Assembly (NCBI RefSeq): GCF_017591425.1
Contig: NW_024464918.1
Span: forward strand, 27,990,001-28,054,000
Source: Ochotona curzoniae
Lineage: Eukaryota > Chordata > Mammalia > Lagomorpha > Ochotonidae
Direction: 5' to 3'
Length of the DNA stretch: 64,000 nt
This document shows, piece after piece, positions 47,503 through 57,939 of the stretch. The notes below the pieces were generated by a model that saw only the letters and a list, made by a program, of their open reading frames with translations, did no database searches and was not told where the DNA came from. How positions within the stretch are numbered: the stretch's first letter is position 1; the number at the start of each line of letters is the position of its first letter. The position numbers were made by a program, and so were the translations under genes.

Positions 47503-47888
47503 TTTAATGACAGTTCCTGGTTGGCGTCCTTAGTACTTTGATCAATAGGCTAATTTAAAGAGTTAAATGAATGCTATGTCTAAACTTTATTATGTCTAAA
47601 TTTAGGAGTAAGACTTACTTATCAAAACTGTGAGAAGAAAATCATAATGGAAAAGTATCTCTTTTAAATCAGCATTGACACAATTAAGTATAAATAAAAC
47701 ATTAAGCTAAGGCACTGAAGGGAATTCATAAAGCAATACTGCTTTTGCATTTTGATATGTTACTGTTTTTAATCTTCAAGTACTGTTGACTTTTTAATGT
47801 GTATGTCAATTTGCTCTTATCTAGGAAAATTCTTGCATAAGAATTGACTATTATTTTACATTTTTGGTATAGATGTTTATATAAGATG
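47503..47888. other. Unassigned AT-rich sequence
   Basis: Nothing recognised. Confidence 0.5.
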
Positions 47889-48004
47889 ATTTCAGAAAAG
47901 TCCATGGAAAATAGATGTTATGTATAACCGATGCATAAATTTCAATTTTTTTTTGCATCAAGATAAACTTGCCTTTTATTTGAAGGTTTGTATGAACCTC
48001 TTAA
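47889..48004 (+). mobile_element. Short MITE-like element, copy b
   Basis: TTTCAGAAAAGTCCATGGAA at the left, TTTTTTGCATCAAGATAAAC in the middle and TTTGTATGAACCTCTTAAAA at the right. The right end is a rough reverse complement of the left. This is the clearest copy of the four (see 12103, 50455 and 55499). Confidence 0.5.
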
Positions 48005-48061
48005 AATCCCCTGTCATTATTTCAGTTATTCATTGTACTATATCTGTATAGGTATAGATAT

Positions 48062-48160
48062 ATGTGTATATCTCGTACAAGCTATCTATATCTATCTATA
48101 TATAAATTTTATCAGAATATAAAATATGCATATAGAGAGATGTAGATAGATAGATATTTT
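48062..48160 (+). repeat. TATC/GATA-rich inverted microsatellite
   Basis: A left arm of CTATCTATATCTATCTATA (48082-48100) and a right arm of TGTAGATAGATAGATA (48141-48156) are opposite-strand versions of the same tetranucleotide repeat. They are separated by an AT-only-like spacer and could fold back as a hairpin. Confidence 0.8.
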
Positions 48161-49486
48161 AGTTTGAAATTTTTCGGACCTGGAATCTTGTGTACAGTAC
48201 CTTGCACTTCTGAGTCAGAAGGGCAACACAATGTTGCTTGGTAATTGGAGCACGGTAATGACGCACTAAGGCAAGGCCATTCATGTAATTACTGTGTCGT
48301 GAATGTTTGATACATAAAGGCATTAACGCAAAAAGAAGCACTGTTCATGACTGTTAGTGGCTTTAAACTTAATTTAAAGCATTTAATTTAAATTCAGTGA
48401 TTTTAGAACAAAATGTTTTTAAACCTAAATTCACACTCTTATTTTCTAATTAAAGCATGATTATTGCATATGATGCAGAAGAACATCGCCGTCATGTAGC
48501 AGCAGACCGTCCAGTGTTTCCTTCTCCCTCCCCTTCCCTTCAGCTGCCTCCTTTTTATCGAGGCAACGTGTCCGTCTGTAAAGCGCGGATCAGTTCTCCT
48601 TGTGGATCCCAATTCTTTACCTTCACTTGCACCTTAATATGTCTCGCATTAGGACACACCACATCAATACAAAGTCACAAACTAGATTTCAGGATTTTCA
48701 CCTGTGACTCCATCACCCTGGCAGGTTCTGTAAGATCCAAGTACCTACTAGACACAAGCTGGGAAGATCTGCATGGAGGCTGCAACGTTTCTTTGGCTGT
48801 TTGACCTTCTGTAATGGTAGCTGGGGTACAGAGACTTCTCACTCTGAAACACATAGCAAGTAACCCTGATCCGGGCCATACACTGGATGTTTTCTGTGAG
48901 ATGACAGCTTTAAGATCATTCTCCTGGTGAGCTCACGCAGTTAAATCCATAGGCACCCGCTGGGTGTTTTCTTAGGAACCATGCAGCTTTTAGCTGCTTT
49001 TATCAAAGTCTTTTTGCCAAGGGAAGATCTCATCAAAGAAAATGATTTTCCCTCACTTTCAAGCAAGTGGCCTCCAGGTGGGATGTGTGAATAAATTGCA
49101 GCCCTAATATTAGGATTTACTTATTATTTTATACCATTAGAATTTCTTTCTTTTTCCTCTTTTGAAGTTTCTTTTTGTTTTCTACTTTTAATGATTTTTA
49201 TTTTATGCGTTTTTTGATATACATGTGATCGAAAGAAATATAAATGCCAACTGGCTAGCACATAAAAGCACACAGATGTGTGATAAAAGAAACAGATTTT
49301 TCAATACTGGAGATAAGCATTAGCATATCAAAATTGAACTTGACAGCAGGTTAAATATATACTGTTGAATGTTGATATTTCTGAATATGCAGGCTGTTTT
49401 TAGAGTGTGTGTGTTTTTAAAACGTCTTAGACTATTTCATGAAGAGCCAATATAGAAAACACACTTTGTTTGGCTTTAGTGTTGAT
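48161..49486. other. Unassigned sequence
   Basis: Holds a 115-codon plus-strand frame (48457-48804) that begins with ATG in AT-rich DNA and crosses a GC-richer block. No domain, homologue or flanking splice signal is recognised, so I do not call it a gene. Confidence 0.5.
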
Positions 49487-49495
49487 CCAATTCTT

Positions 49496-49829
49496 TTTAT
49501 TTATTTATTTATTTATTTTTATTATTTTTTTATTGGAAAGGCGGATATACAGAGAGGAGAGACAGAGAGGAAGATCTTCCGTCCAATGATTCACTCCCCA
49601 AGTGAGCGCAACGGGCCGATACTATGCTGATCCGAAGCCAGGAGCCTCTTCTGGGTCTCCCATACAGGTGCAGGGTCCCAAAGCTTTGGGCCGTCCTCTG
49701 CTGCTTTCCCAGGCCACAGGCAGGGAGCTGGAAGGGAAGTGGGGCTGCCGGGATTAGAACCGGCGCCCATATGGGATCCTGGGCGTGCAAGGCGAGGACC
49801 TTAACCACTGAGCCACCGCGCCGGGCCCA
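49496..49829 (-). mobile_element. Most intact CSINE-type SINE, with target-site duplication
   Basis: The best preserved copy. On the minus strand the head begins GGGCCCGGCGCGGTGGCTCA, giving box A (TGGCTCAGTGG) and box B (GGTTCTAATCC) of an internal RNA polymerase III promoter. The 3' end has CCAATAAAAAAATAATAAAA and a (TAAA)n tail. CCAATTCTT flanks the element at 49487-49495 and 49833-49841. It retains several CpGs, consistent with a recent insertion. Confidence 0.97.
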
Positions 49830-49841
49830 GAACCAATTCTT

Positions 49842-50454
49842 AATATAACTGCTCCTGAGTGTTTTGGAATGAGCACTGAGTGGCAATTCAAGTTTGATTC
49901 TTAGTAAGAAAATAGGAACTTGTAAATGGGGTTTCTGTTGATCAGGATAATACCAGTCTAATAACATCGATTGCTGGTTTTTATGCTGTGCTTGATTATT
50001 GTGTTTCAGTAATGAATAGGAGTATGTAGACTACATGCGCTCAGCTGTACACTGGCCGTGGTGAGAGGGACTGACATGCTTCCAGCTAAGCAGGGAGAAC
50101 TAATATGCCTCTGTTTCAAGGGCAGTGCAAATCACCTCCTTCTGTCATTAAAACAAGTTTTAAAAATTAAGCCAATATAGATACTCTCTAGCAATTGAAG
50201 GGCAATTTAATGTCAGATACCATGTACAGGGATTATGGGATGGATATTTTCAAGTGGCACCTTATTTTTCATTGCTGTTTACTTCACTGGGATTTGCCTT
50301 CAAGTGCTACAACTGTCAGTGCTACCTGGAATCCGGGGACTGTGGCTTTCACGGTTTTGGTTAAGCTGGGTGCTGTATTTTTAAAGAGTAGACTATCTGA
50401 TCTGGTAGAATCTCTCTTTATTCCTAAAACTAAAACTATTCAAGTAGAACAAGG
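49842..50454. other. Unassigned sequence
   Basis: A 111-codon plus-strand frame (50195-50530) ends inside the MITE-like copy c and is therefore unlikely to be a gene. Confidence 0.5.
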
Positions 50455-50573
50455 ATTCTTCATAAAGTCCGTGGAAAATGCATTGTATGCAAAAGCTATG
50501 TATGTATTTCAAAATTTTTACATCAAATAGGTATACTTTTTGCATCCATTATCCCATATTTTTTTGAAGTCTC
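50455..50573 (+). mobile_element. Short MITE-like element, copy c
   Basis: ATTCTTCATAAAGTCCGTGG then AAAAGCTATGTATGTATTTC and a right end with TTTTTTTGAAGTCTC. The left and right ends are imperfect inverted repeats and the layout matches copy b. Confidence 0.45.
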
Positions 50574-51169
50574 TTTGTCTTCCCTATCATTCTTTTGAAA
50601 GATGTGTATAACCATTAAGAAAAGACAAGGTTTTATATTAATTTGTTCAAGTTTTCCATCTCTTGGGATTTTAATTTTCTGTAGTTTAAGCCTCAAAATT
50701 TAAGCCTTGAAGAAGTTAATTTAAATTAATAAATCTAGTTCATAGTCCTAAACTAAAGTGTTCAGGTCTAATGTTTACTCTGACAAAGGATGAAACCTGA
50801 CTTTTTTTTTCCACATCTAAGTTGTAATACTCAAGTATTTCAAATTGGGTTTTCCAGCTGAGCCCATGACATGCTAGGCTCATAATGTCTTATGTTACTT
50901 CCTAGACTTCAACAAGGAAGAGCACCCAGAGCCCAAACATTCCAGACGGCTCTGCTGACGTCTGTGCTCCGCTGGGACCTGGGGACCCCTTCGGCATGCC
51001 GCAGTTATGGAGCAGTCATGGTCCCCCTCCGTGCCCCTAACAGAAGTCAGTGCCCATTCTTCCCAGGGGAGGAAATGAAGGAGGTAGTTGGACAGTTAGG
51101 GTCTCTGGTGAAGTTGCTTTTAAGATGTTAATTGTGTTTCTAAGAGCATACAGTCTTTGAGCCAAAGAG
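50574..51169. other. Unassigned sequence
   Basis: Includes a GC-richer block (50920-51090) with a 79-codon frame; nothing recognised. Confidence 0.5.
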
Positions 51170-51490
51170 GAAGGAAGGGGACAGAATTAACATCTCAATC
51201 CCGGTCCCTTAGCAAGCAGACTGGCCCAGACCTATTATGATGGTCACTGTCAAAGGAAGTTTTTTTTAAGTCTTCAAGCTCTGGAAGCTAAGCGGCTCCC
51301 CTTTGGGTAAACACTCCAGCCCATGGCAAACATCTCTGCCATGGGGATAATTCTTATGGACCCCCTCCCTGAGATGGTACATAAAAGACACCCTTTTCTC
51401 AGGTCTTTCCTATGTTAGAGCCTATTCTGTCACTTAGGCAGGAACCCTTTTTCTCTCTTTCCTCAATAAGTCATACTTTGCAAAAAAAAA
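51170..51490 (+). mobile_element. Possible solo LTR of an old endogenous retrovirus
   Basis: The order of motifs is LTR-like: a C-rich promoter stretch, a TATA-like ACATAAAAGACACC (near 51380), a pyrimidine-rich leader, and CCTCAATAAGTCATACTTTG (near 51462), which resembles an LTR poly(A) signal region. No gag, pol or env sequence is next to it, and terminal TG...CA and a target duplication were not established. Ordinary unique sequence is the alternative. Confidence 0.35.
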
Positions 51491-52242
51491 TTTCATAATT
51501 TAAATATTTGTGAAGTAATCATTGATTGCTTTAATTCTAAAATTGCCAAAGTGTAGCATCAGTTCAATTTCTCTTTTTTCTGTATCTTTTTTTCCCTCCA
51601 GTTTTGTATTTGCTTCTGTATTTGCTTCTCTTTCTCTCTTTTCTCCTTTCTCCTTTCATCCCTCCCTTCTCTGTTATTTGCTCACTCTCCAGCAGCGAGG
51701 GGCTCACTGCTCAGAGCCCATCATCACACACATGGACTACTGACTGATGGTCAATAGCTGAAGTTTCTTAACAAGAAGACTTGAAGACTGAAGGTCTAGG
51801 TAGACAGAAGGAAGGGTTTGAGACAGGATGTGGCTTAGGTGCTAAGCATGCAGACCATCAATCAATAAAGAATGTATTTTTCTAGCAGGCTACTAATGAG
51901 TTAACTGCATGGTTGAGCAGAAGCACCACTCTGTTATCAAAGCTTGAGGATTAGGGAGTTCCTGTACCCTTGCTTTTCCCTTCCAGCTGCCTCTAGACCT
52001 TTGTCAAGTTCTCCAGTCTTTCTCGTAGGCTGACAGCTGGTTAGGGGTTCATTCCAGGGAGGTTCCCTTTGTGCTCTCCTAATCAATTGTCTTCCTACAA
52101 GTAAATTCCAAGGCCCATGTTATCTGAATTGTCTGAGCTTACTCACAAGATTACAGCTGATTACAATTTTATACCTGTGAGATTTCCCACGTGTATTTCT
52201 GTATCTCACCAGTTCTGCCTTAACTACAATAGCTCTTTTTTT
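51491..52242. other. Unassigned sequence
   Basis: Pyrimidine-rich 51560-51700, then ordinary sequence with an AATAAA at 51864. Nothing recognised. Confidence 0.5.
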
Positions 52243-52257
52243 TAAAAAAGATCTATT

Positions 52258-52590
52258 TGGGCCTGGCGGCATGGCCTTGTGGCTAAAGTCCTCCTCTGGA
52301 ATGCACCAGGATCCTATATGGGTGCTGGTTCTAATTCAAGCAGCCCCACTTTCCATCCAGCTCCCTGCTGGTGGCCTGGGAAAGCAGTTGAGGAGGGCGG
52401 CCCAAGGCTTTGGGACTCTGCACTGGCATGGAAGACCTGGAGGAGGCGGCTTCTGGCTCCTGGCTCCGGATCAGCACAGCACCGGCCGTTGTGCTCACTT
52501 GGGGAGTGAATCATGGGATGGAAGATCTTCCTCTCTGTCCTCCTCTCTGTATATCTGACTTTGTAATAAATAAATAAATACATCTTTAAA
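52258..52590 (+). mobile_element. CSINE-type SINE inserted into another SINE
   Basis: Full length: head GGGCCTGGCGGCATGGCC with TTGTGGCTAAAGTCCTCC, then GGTGCTGGTTCTAATTC (box B), TCACTTGGGGAGTGAATC and tail TTGTAATAAATAAATAAAT. It is flanked by TTTAAAAAAGATCTATT (52241-52257) and TTTAAAAAGATCTATT (52585-52600). The second copy continues into the tail of the older minus-strand SINE. Confidence 0.95.
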
Positions 52591-52896
52591 AAGATCTATT
52601 CATTTTTATTCAAAAGGCAAACTTAACACTGAGAGAAGGAAAGATAAGAGAGAAAGTCTTTGATCTGCGGGTTCACTCCCCAAATGACTGTAATGGGCAG
52701 AACTGAGCTTATCCAAAGCTGAGAGACTCCCAGAGGGGCACAGGGTCCCAAGGACTTGAACAATCTCCAGTGCCTTCCCAGGTCATAACCAGAGAGCTGG
52801 GCTGGAAGTGGAGAAGCCAGGACAGGAACAGGTACCCTGTAGGACGCTGGCAGCACAAGGTGGAGGATTAGCATGTTGAGCCACAACATTGGCCCT
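52586..52896 (-). mobile_element. CSINE-type SINE interrupted near its tail
   Basis: Tail AAAGATCTATTCATTTTTAT, GAGAAAGTCTTTGATCTGC, CACAGGGTCCCAAGGACTTG, AGAGAGCTGGGCTGGAAG and head CCACAACATTGGCCCTG. It is diverged and therefore older than the plus-strand SINE that landed in its A-rich end. Confidence 0.9.
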
Positions 52897-55498
52897 GACT
52901 ATATCTTTTTGTAAAATTTTTCACTATTAAATATTCTCCAGTTACATCTTTTTTCATTCCTAAAAAAAAATCTTAGCATTTAAATTCTAGGTAGGTTGGC
53001 AGATCCTATCTTCTAAGTGTCTCTATCATTTTATTTTAAATACATATATTAATGTAAATATATATAACAGCTGTGTGTAACTATATCTTTAAGTAGAAAT
53101 GCCTATTTAAAAATAGTCTGGTAATGTCTGTTTTAATCAGGAAAGACACATCCTTTATATTTTGGGAATGGTTGATCTTTGCTCCCTTTCCTTAAATTTA
53201 CTTCTTTTTTGTTGCTTCTTGGTTGCTTTTTTCTCAGCCCTGTTGATTTCAGTTAATCTTATTCCATATTGGCTTTCTTATTAGTGAAGCCATCCATAAT
53301 ATCACAGGCAACCATGACTGCTTCTGCGGGTCCCTCACTTTGCATGTTTCATCTCCTGTATGCCTTCCTCAACCATTCATCATTCGCCTCTAACTTCTAT
53401 CTATCTTTCTGTGACTTTCATTTTTGTAGCAGTTTTCTTTTGATAATCCAGTTTGTCCTAGAAATGGCTATGGTGTTCTTTCATTTATTGAATTGCTGTG
53501 TTTTTTGAAGACCCTGAAAGACTTTTCTTCCAGAATGATAATGGTATGCTTGAATTCCCCTCATCACTCCTTCTCTTTCACCATGAGGTTGTTATGGAAG
53601 CTGAGGCTCCCTTTTGCAATGTTAGTGCTGCCACTGATCTTGCTCTGCGTCACTGCCCAGGGTGCTCCCAGCTGTGGCTGTCCTGGCCCCCTGGAGCTGC
53701 CCTGGTTGTTACGGTGCTCGGAACTGTGTCATTCTAAACAGCAAAGGGAGATGACCCTAGCATCACCTCCCCATAGAAGCAACACATTCCTGAGGCACTT
53801 GGAGGAAGCATCTTGTGATCTCAAGTCCTGTTTTCTTCCTGCTTGCCGTGTTGAGATCGGTGAGAGATAATTGCTGAGAGGAAGGGGCAGGGTTCGTTGT
53901 CTTCAAGGGGTACCAGTGGTTTCTGCAGGCTCTTCCTTGCAGTAAAGCTCTGCCAGTGATGAGATACATGCATACATCCTATCATGCATCCTCTTAGCCG
54001 GAAGTCCCAAGAACAGAAGCTCTGGATGTCCCCCTTGGAACCCAGGAGCTCTGGGGGAATGGATTATTATCTACCCATCCAAAATAATCAGACGTACTGA
54101 ATGAAGTGAAAGGTGCAGTGTTCCAAAGACACGCATCTCCATTCCGTCACGCTGTACACGTGGGCAGGCAGAGCAGACTTCATCCCCACATGCGCCTCAC
54201 CTGAGCTCAGGAAGCAAGAACTCCCCTGCGCTTGACTTCATGGCGAAAGCCCTCGTTCTTCACAAGCTCATCCTGATTGTATCACTTGATTTATAGCCAA
54301 AACCCTCATAACTTCTACCCTCACCAAGTTTGGCTTTAAAGTGAAAACAGATTTATTCTTATGACGATACAAAGTTTAGGTGTAATTACCACGCTGAAGT
54401 TATATTTCGTGGCATTTTGTAAAATTTAATTTTCTTGTTAGCATTCATGATTCATGATAAATAAGAGGAGAGAAGTGATTGCATAAAAATTTAATCTCAG
54501 TCAGCTCAATGGTTGGACTTTTAATGGAGCATTCTCCATTATGCCAAAGAAAAATGCCCTCTTTCACATGGTTAACTTTTAATTATTATTATTATATGCT
54601 GCTCACTGTGTCTCTTGATTTTCCCTCTTTAATCAAAGTATATTATCATGAGAATAAGAATATTCTTTGAAATATTTATGGTAATAGCATTAAAATTATC
54701 ATCCAACTAATTCAGGTCATTCAATTACAAGAAAGGTTAGCCACACCACTGAGAAAATAAAAGTTCATGGAGCAACAAACTCAGAAGATTAACAGTACTT
54801 TTTTGTGGTATAAGGAAGTTTTTTCCAGTAGGGTACTCATGTGTTAATTCCAGTAGAACGAAGAGAAGTAGCTATACTTTGAATCAATTAAAATGTTATT
54901 TCCTCACTAAAAGTTACTTTTTCATTTTTCTTTAAAAAAAAATTCCAGTTTCTCAGAAAGAGATATAGTTTCTTAAAAATCTCCATTCAGTTTTTCTGCT
55001 AGAGATCTCCCAACTGCGTTGGACATCTGTGTCTGATCCACTGAAAAGCAACACCTCTGTCACTTTCTTCATAAAGCTTACCTCCTTGAGTTCACAGTGA
55101 GTTTTCAGGATTAGATAAAGAAAGAATGGGAAGCAAACCTCAGCAGGACCTTCGAACTGTTGGAAGCCAGTGCTTTCCTGCTGGGCATGTCATGACGCCA
55201 TGAATAGATGCAAGAGAAGGAAGCAGTTTGCAAACATGTGTGCTGCATCGTGTCTTTCTGTGCAGTCAACATGCTTCCTTGCTGACCTTATCAGCCGTGT
55301 CCCCGGGATCTAAACTTTGCATGATCTTTGTACCTCAGCGATGTGTCTTCCCGTCTGTTCCTCAAAGTGAATTGCAGTGGGGACACTCGTGTCCCTCAGC
55401 CAACACAGAAAGATAACTTCTTGAGCCTTTAAATGATTATTTGCTTTAAAAGAGTAAATTTTGCCACATGTTTTCTGTGTGAGAGAGAATATGCAGAG
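52897..55498. other. Unassigned sequence with one signal-peptide-like frame
   Basis: No repeat recognised. The plus-strand frame 53493-53870 opens at a TTG; the first ATG is at 53535. An internal ATG at 53583 starts a Met-Arg-Leu-Leu-rich hydrophobic stretch of about 25 residues followed by Cys-rich sequence and a stop. There is no splice donor or poly(A) signal to support it. Confidence 0.45.
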
Positions 55499-55562
55499 GT
55501 ACTTCAAAGTCTATGGGAAAGTAAAATAAATTTACAAATTTGTGTCTTTGCAAATGTTTAGT
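55499..55562 (+). mobile_element. Short MITE-like element, copy d (left end only)
   Basis: GTACTTCAAAGTCTATGGGA followed by AAGTAAAATAAATTTAC matches the left end of copies b and c. The right end is not found. Confidence 0.35.
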
Positions 55563-56004
55563 TTTAAAAATTTTAATTATTCATATGGTTCATAGATACA
55601 ATTTTAAGGAAATAATAGTATTCACTCCAATCCTTCCCTCCTTTTTGCCACTCTCTCTCTTTTGTTTTCTCTTTTTTTAAGCTTTTGTGATAATAGATTT
55701 TTAATCTACATTGCATTCAGTAACCATTTTCCGTACTGTTTGTTTTCTGGAAACATTTTGTGTCATCATTAGGGGCACAAATGTTGGAGAGCAAATTGAC
55801 TCCACAGGCATTTTACAGTTCGTGTGTGTGGATGTGCTGTAATCAGGCTTCTTGTATCAAAAGCAAGACCTTCTAAAAAGAACCTCTGATGGAAATTACA
55901 GTTTCAACTTTAAGTGTTCTTAAGCTTTAAATTGACGTTCAGAAAGAGAGGAGTCACGTCATCGTGTAGGAAGTCCCAGGGAGAGCTGTGGGTTTCATGC
56001 CCTG
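55563..56004. other. Unassigned AT-rich sequence
   Basis: Nothing recognised. Confidence 0.5.
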
Positions 56005-56260
56005 CCCGCAGCAGCACTCCTGGAAGGAGGGACGGGACGAGGAAGGGTCTGTAGTCAGGGTTCACACGCACGCATCCTTCCTAACACCGCGCACTCCGCC
56101 TCTCTCCAGCTGCAGGCTCCTGCGGCGTGTGAAGGACTCTAAGCCAGGAGCTGACTAGCGGACCATCCTCAAATGCTTGGTATTCCCGCCTCCCGCCCCC
56201 CCTTGTGCTTTCCTTAAATGGTGACTCACTGGAGTTGGCATATAAATAACCTCATTGGAT
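56005..56260 (+). promoter_or_regulatory. CpG-rich patch with AP-1-like and TATA-like motifs
   Basis: Thirteen CpGs lie between 56007 and 56200 in otherwise CpG-poor DNA. Directly after come TGACTCA (AP-1 consensus, 56222-56228), TATAAATA (56241-56248) and ATTGG (inverted CCAAT, 56254-56258). The spacing is compatible with a small promoter or enhancer. The patch is too short for a standard CpG island, no first exon is recognised downstream, and each motif can occur by chance. Confidence 0.3.
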
Positions 56261-57939
56261 AAACTAACGTAAACACCAGCTTACTTTCCTGGAGTGTTAG
56301 CGTTCTTTCTCTTTTAGGTACTACTCATTGAATTACATGCTTTTCACTAATTCTATCCCTTTCCATGCTCCCTGTCTTTTTTTCCTGGGTTTGTAAAACA
56401 GGCCAGCAGAAATGGTGTTTCCTAGTCATCTCCGCCTTGCTCCATACAGGTCCATTGGACGTCATGTTGTGTAGGAGTGTATTGAAGGGCTGTGCGTGTT
56501 TTGCTCCCGTGGTCCTGCTTCCCCTCTGTCACATCGTTGCGTCCTCCCTCTGGGCTGCTCTGGAAGATGGATTCACCATAAGCAGAAGCGGCAGTTACTT
56601 TTTTTTTAAGCCTCTATACTTGTTTAATTTGGGGAATTTCTGAAGGTGATGTTCAGCACAAAGCCTATTTTGAGCACATTATTTTTTGTAAATGAAATTT
56701 TCTGTTAGTACTCATTCATAAATTGTATTTATTGGTGTCAATGTAAAGGAGAAACGAGATTGTACTGTTTACTTCTGTCACATCTAGAATTAATTTTCTG
56801 AATTTTAAAATACAATCAAGACCTATTTTCTTTTTTTTTTTTTCATTTAATGTATGGTGTGAGTAAAAAAGAAACAATAAGTACATTATACTAATACCTT
56901 GTGTTTGGCACACTAATACTTTAAACTAATACTTCTCGCCTTTGGAATCATCTGATGGAACAGAAATAGACAGTGTAACATATCTTTACAAAATGGCATT
57001 TACCTACTTTTCTACAAAGAATTGCAGAATGGAGAAAAGGGATCTTCTAAAAATACCCACATTTATGTTTTTAATTAATACAAAATATTCTTATTTCTCT
57101 GAAGTGTGTAAATATCATGTTTTGTCGCAAAGCCCATTTACAAGGTAAATGAAAATCTAGCATTGAAGACCTTAGCCTATAAGCAGCTGTCTCAGTGTTG
57201 ATAGTAATTGGGATTTGCAGGAGGAGAGGGTTGTGAGAGGCATGCAGCTGAGGGAGAGAACAATGGAGTGTATGTGTGTATAGTGAACATCCTGCCTCTG
57301 CCTACAGCTAGACTGCTCTGATACCACAGTCAGAACCAACTGCTCCGTTAGCAGGCTGTGTGCAACTCCAGAACTCAGAGGCAGCTCCCATTGTGTTACT
57401 AATGATACAAAGTCAGCTCAGCAGGTAGTTATAAAGGAGACTGGAGGCAAGGGTGGCCCTCTAGGAATGGAACTGCCTTCAGTCCTGAGCTGAATACTAG
57501 GGCAAGTCCAAAGGTTCTCAAAAAATAGAAATAAAAGAGATAATTTTAGTGTAAGAATCTTTGAAATCCATGTCTTGTTTGTTCATAATGCACAATTTCC
57601 ACAAACTTCTCTAAGGATCTTCACGCAGTGTTCTAAGCGATCATACATAAACTGTGTTTTCAGTTTCAATTCTGTCTTAAATTTTGTTGGATTTTTTCCG
57701 TCTCAGGACTCTTTCCACACTGTTGCAAAAACATCTGATACTCTCTTCAGGTGGCTGGTGTTAAAGACTGGCTCACTTTGCTTGATCGCCATACCAAAGC
57801 CCTGGGCCCTGGTATCCGGTGAAATATTTCTAAAGAAGAACATTTTGCATTTTGATAAAATCACAGGCATGCAAGCAACATCAGTTTGGAAGATATCTGC
57901 ATATAATGAGAATGAGAAGAAAAAAATAATGCAGGGTAC
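56261..57939. other. Unassigned AT-rich sequence
   Basis: Overlapping opposite-strand frames of 141 codons (57575-58000 plus) and 124 codons (57703-58077 minus) run into the LTR-like segment that follows. No domain is recognised in either. Confidence 0.5.

Noticed and set aside
49740..49829. tRNA-like gene with box A and box B
   Set aside because: The boxes belong to the tRNA-derived head of the SINE family and occur in every copy. No full cloverleaf or terminator is present.
51470..51500. Poly(A) site of a host gene
   Set aside because: The AATAA-type motif is better explained by the LTR-like context, and no coding exon lies upstream.
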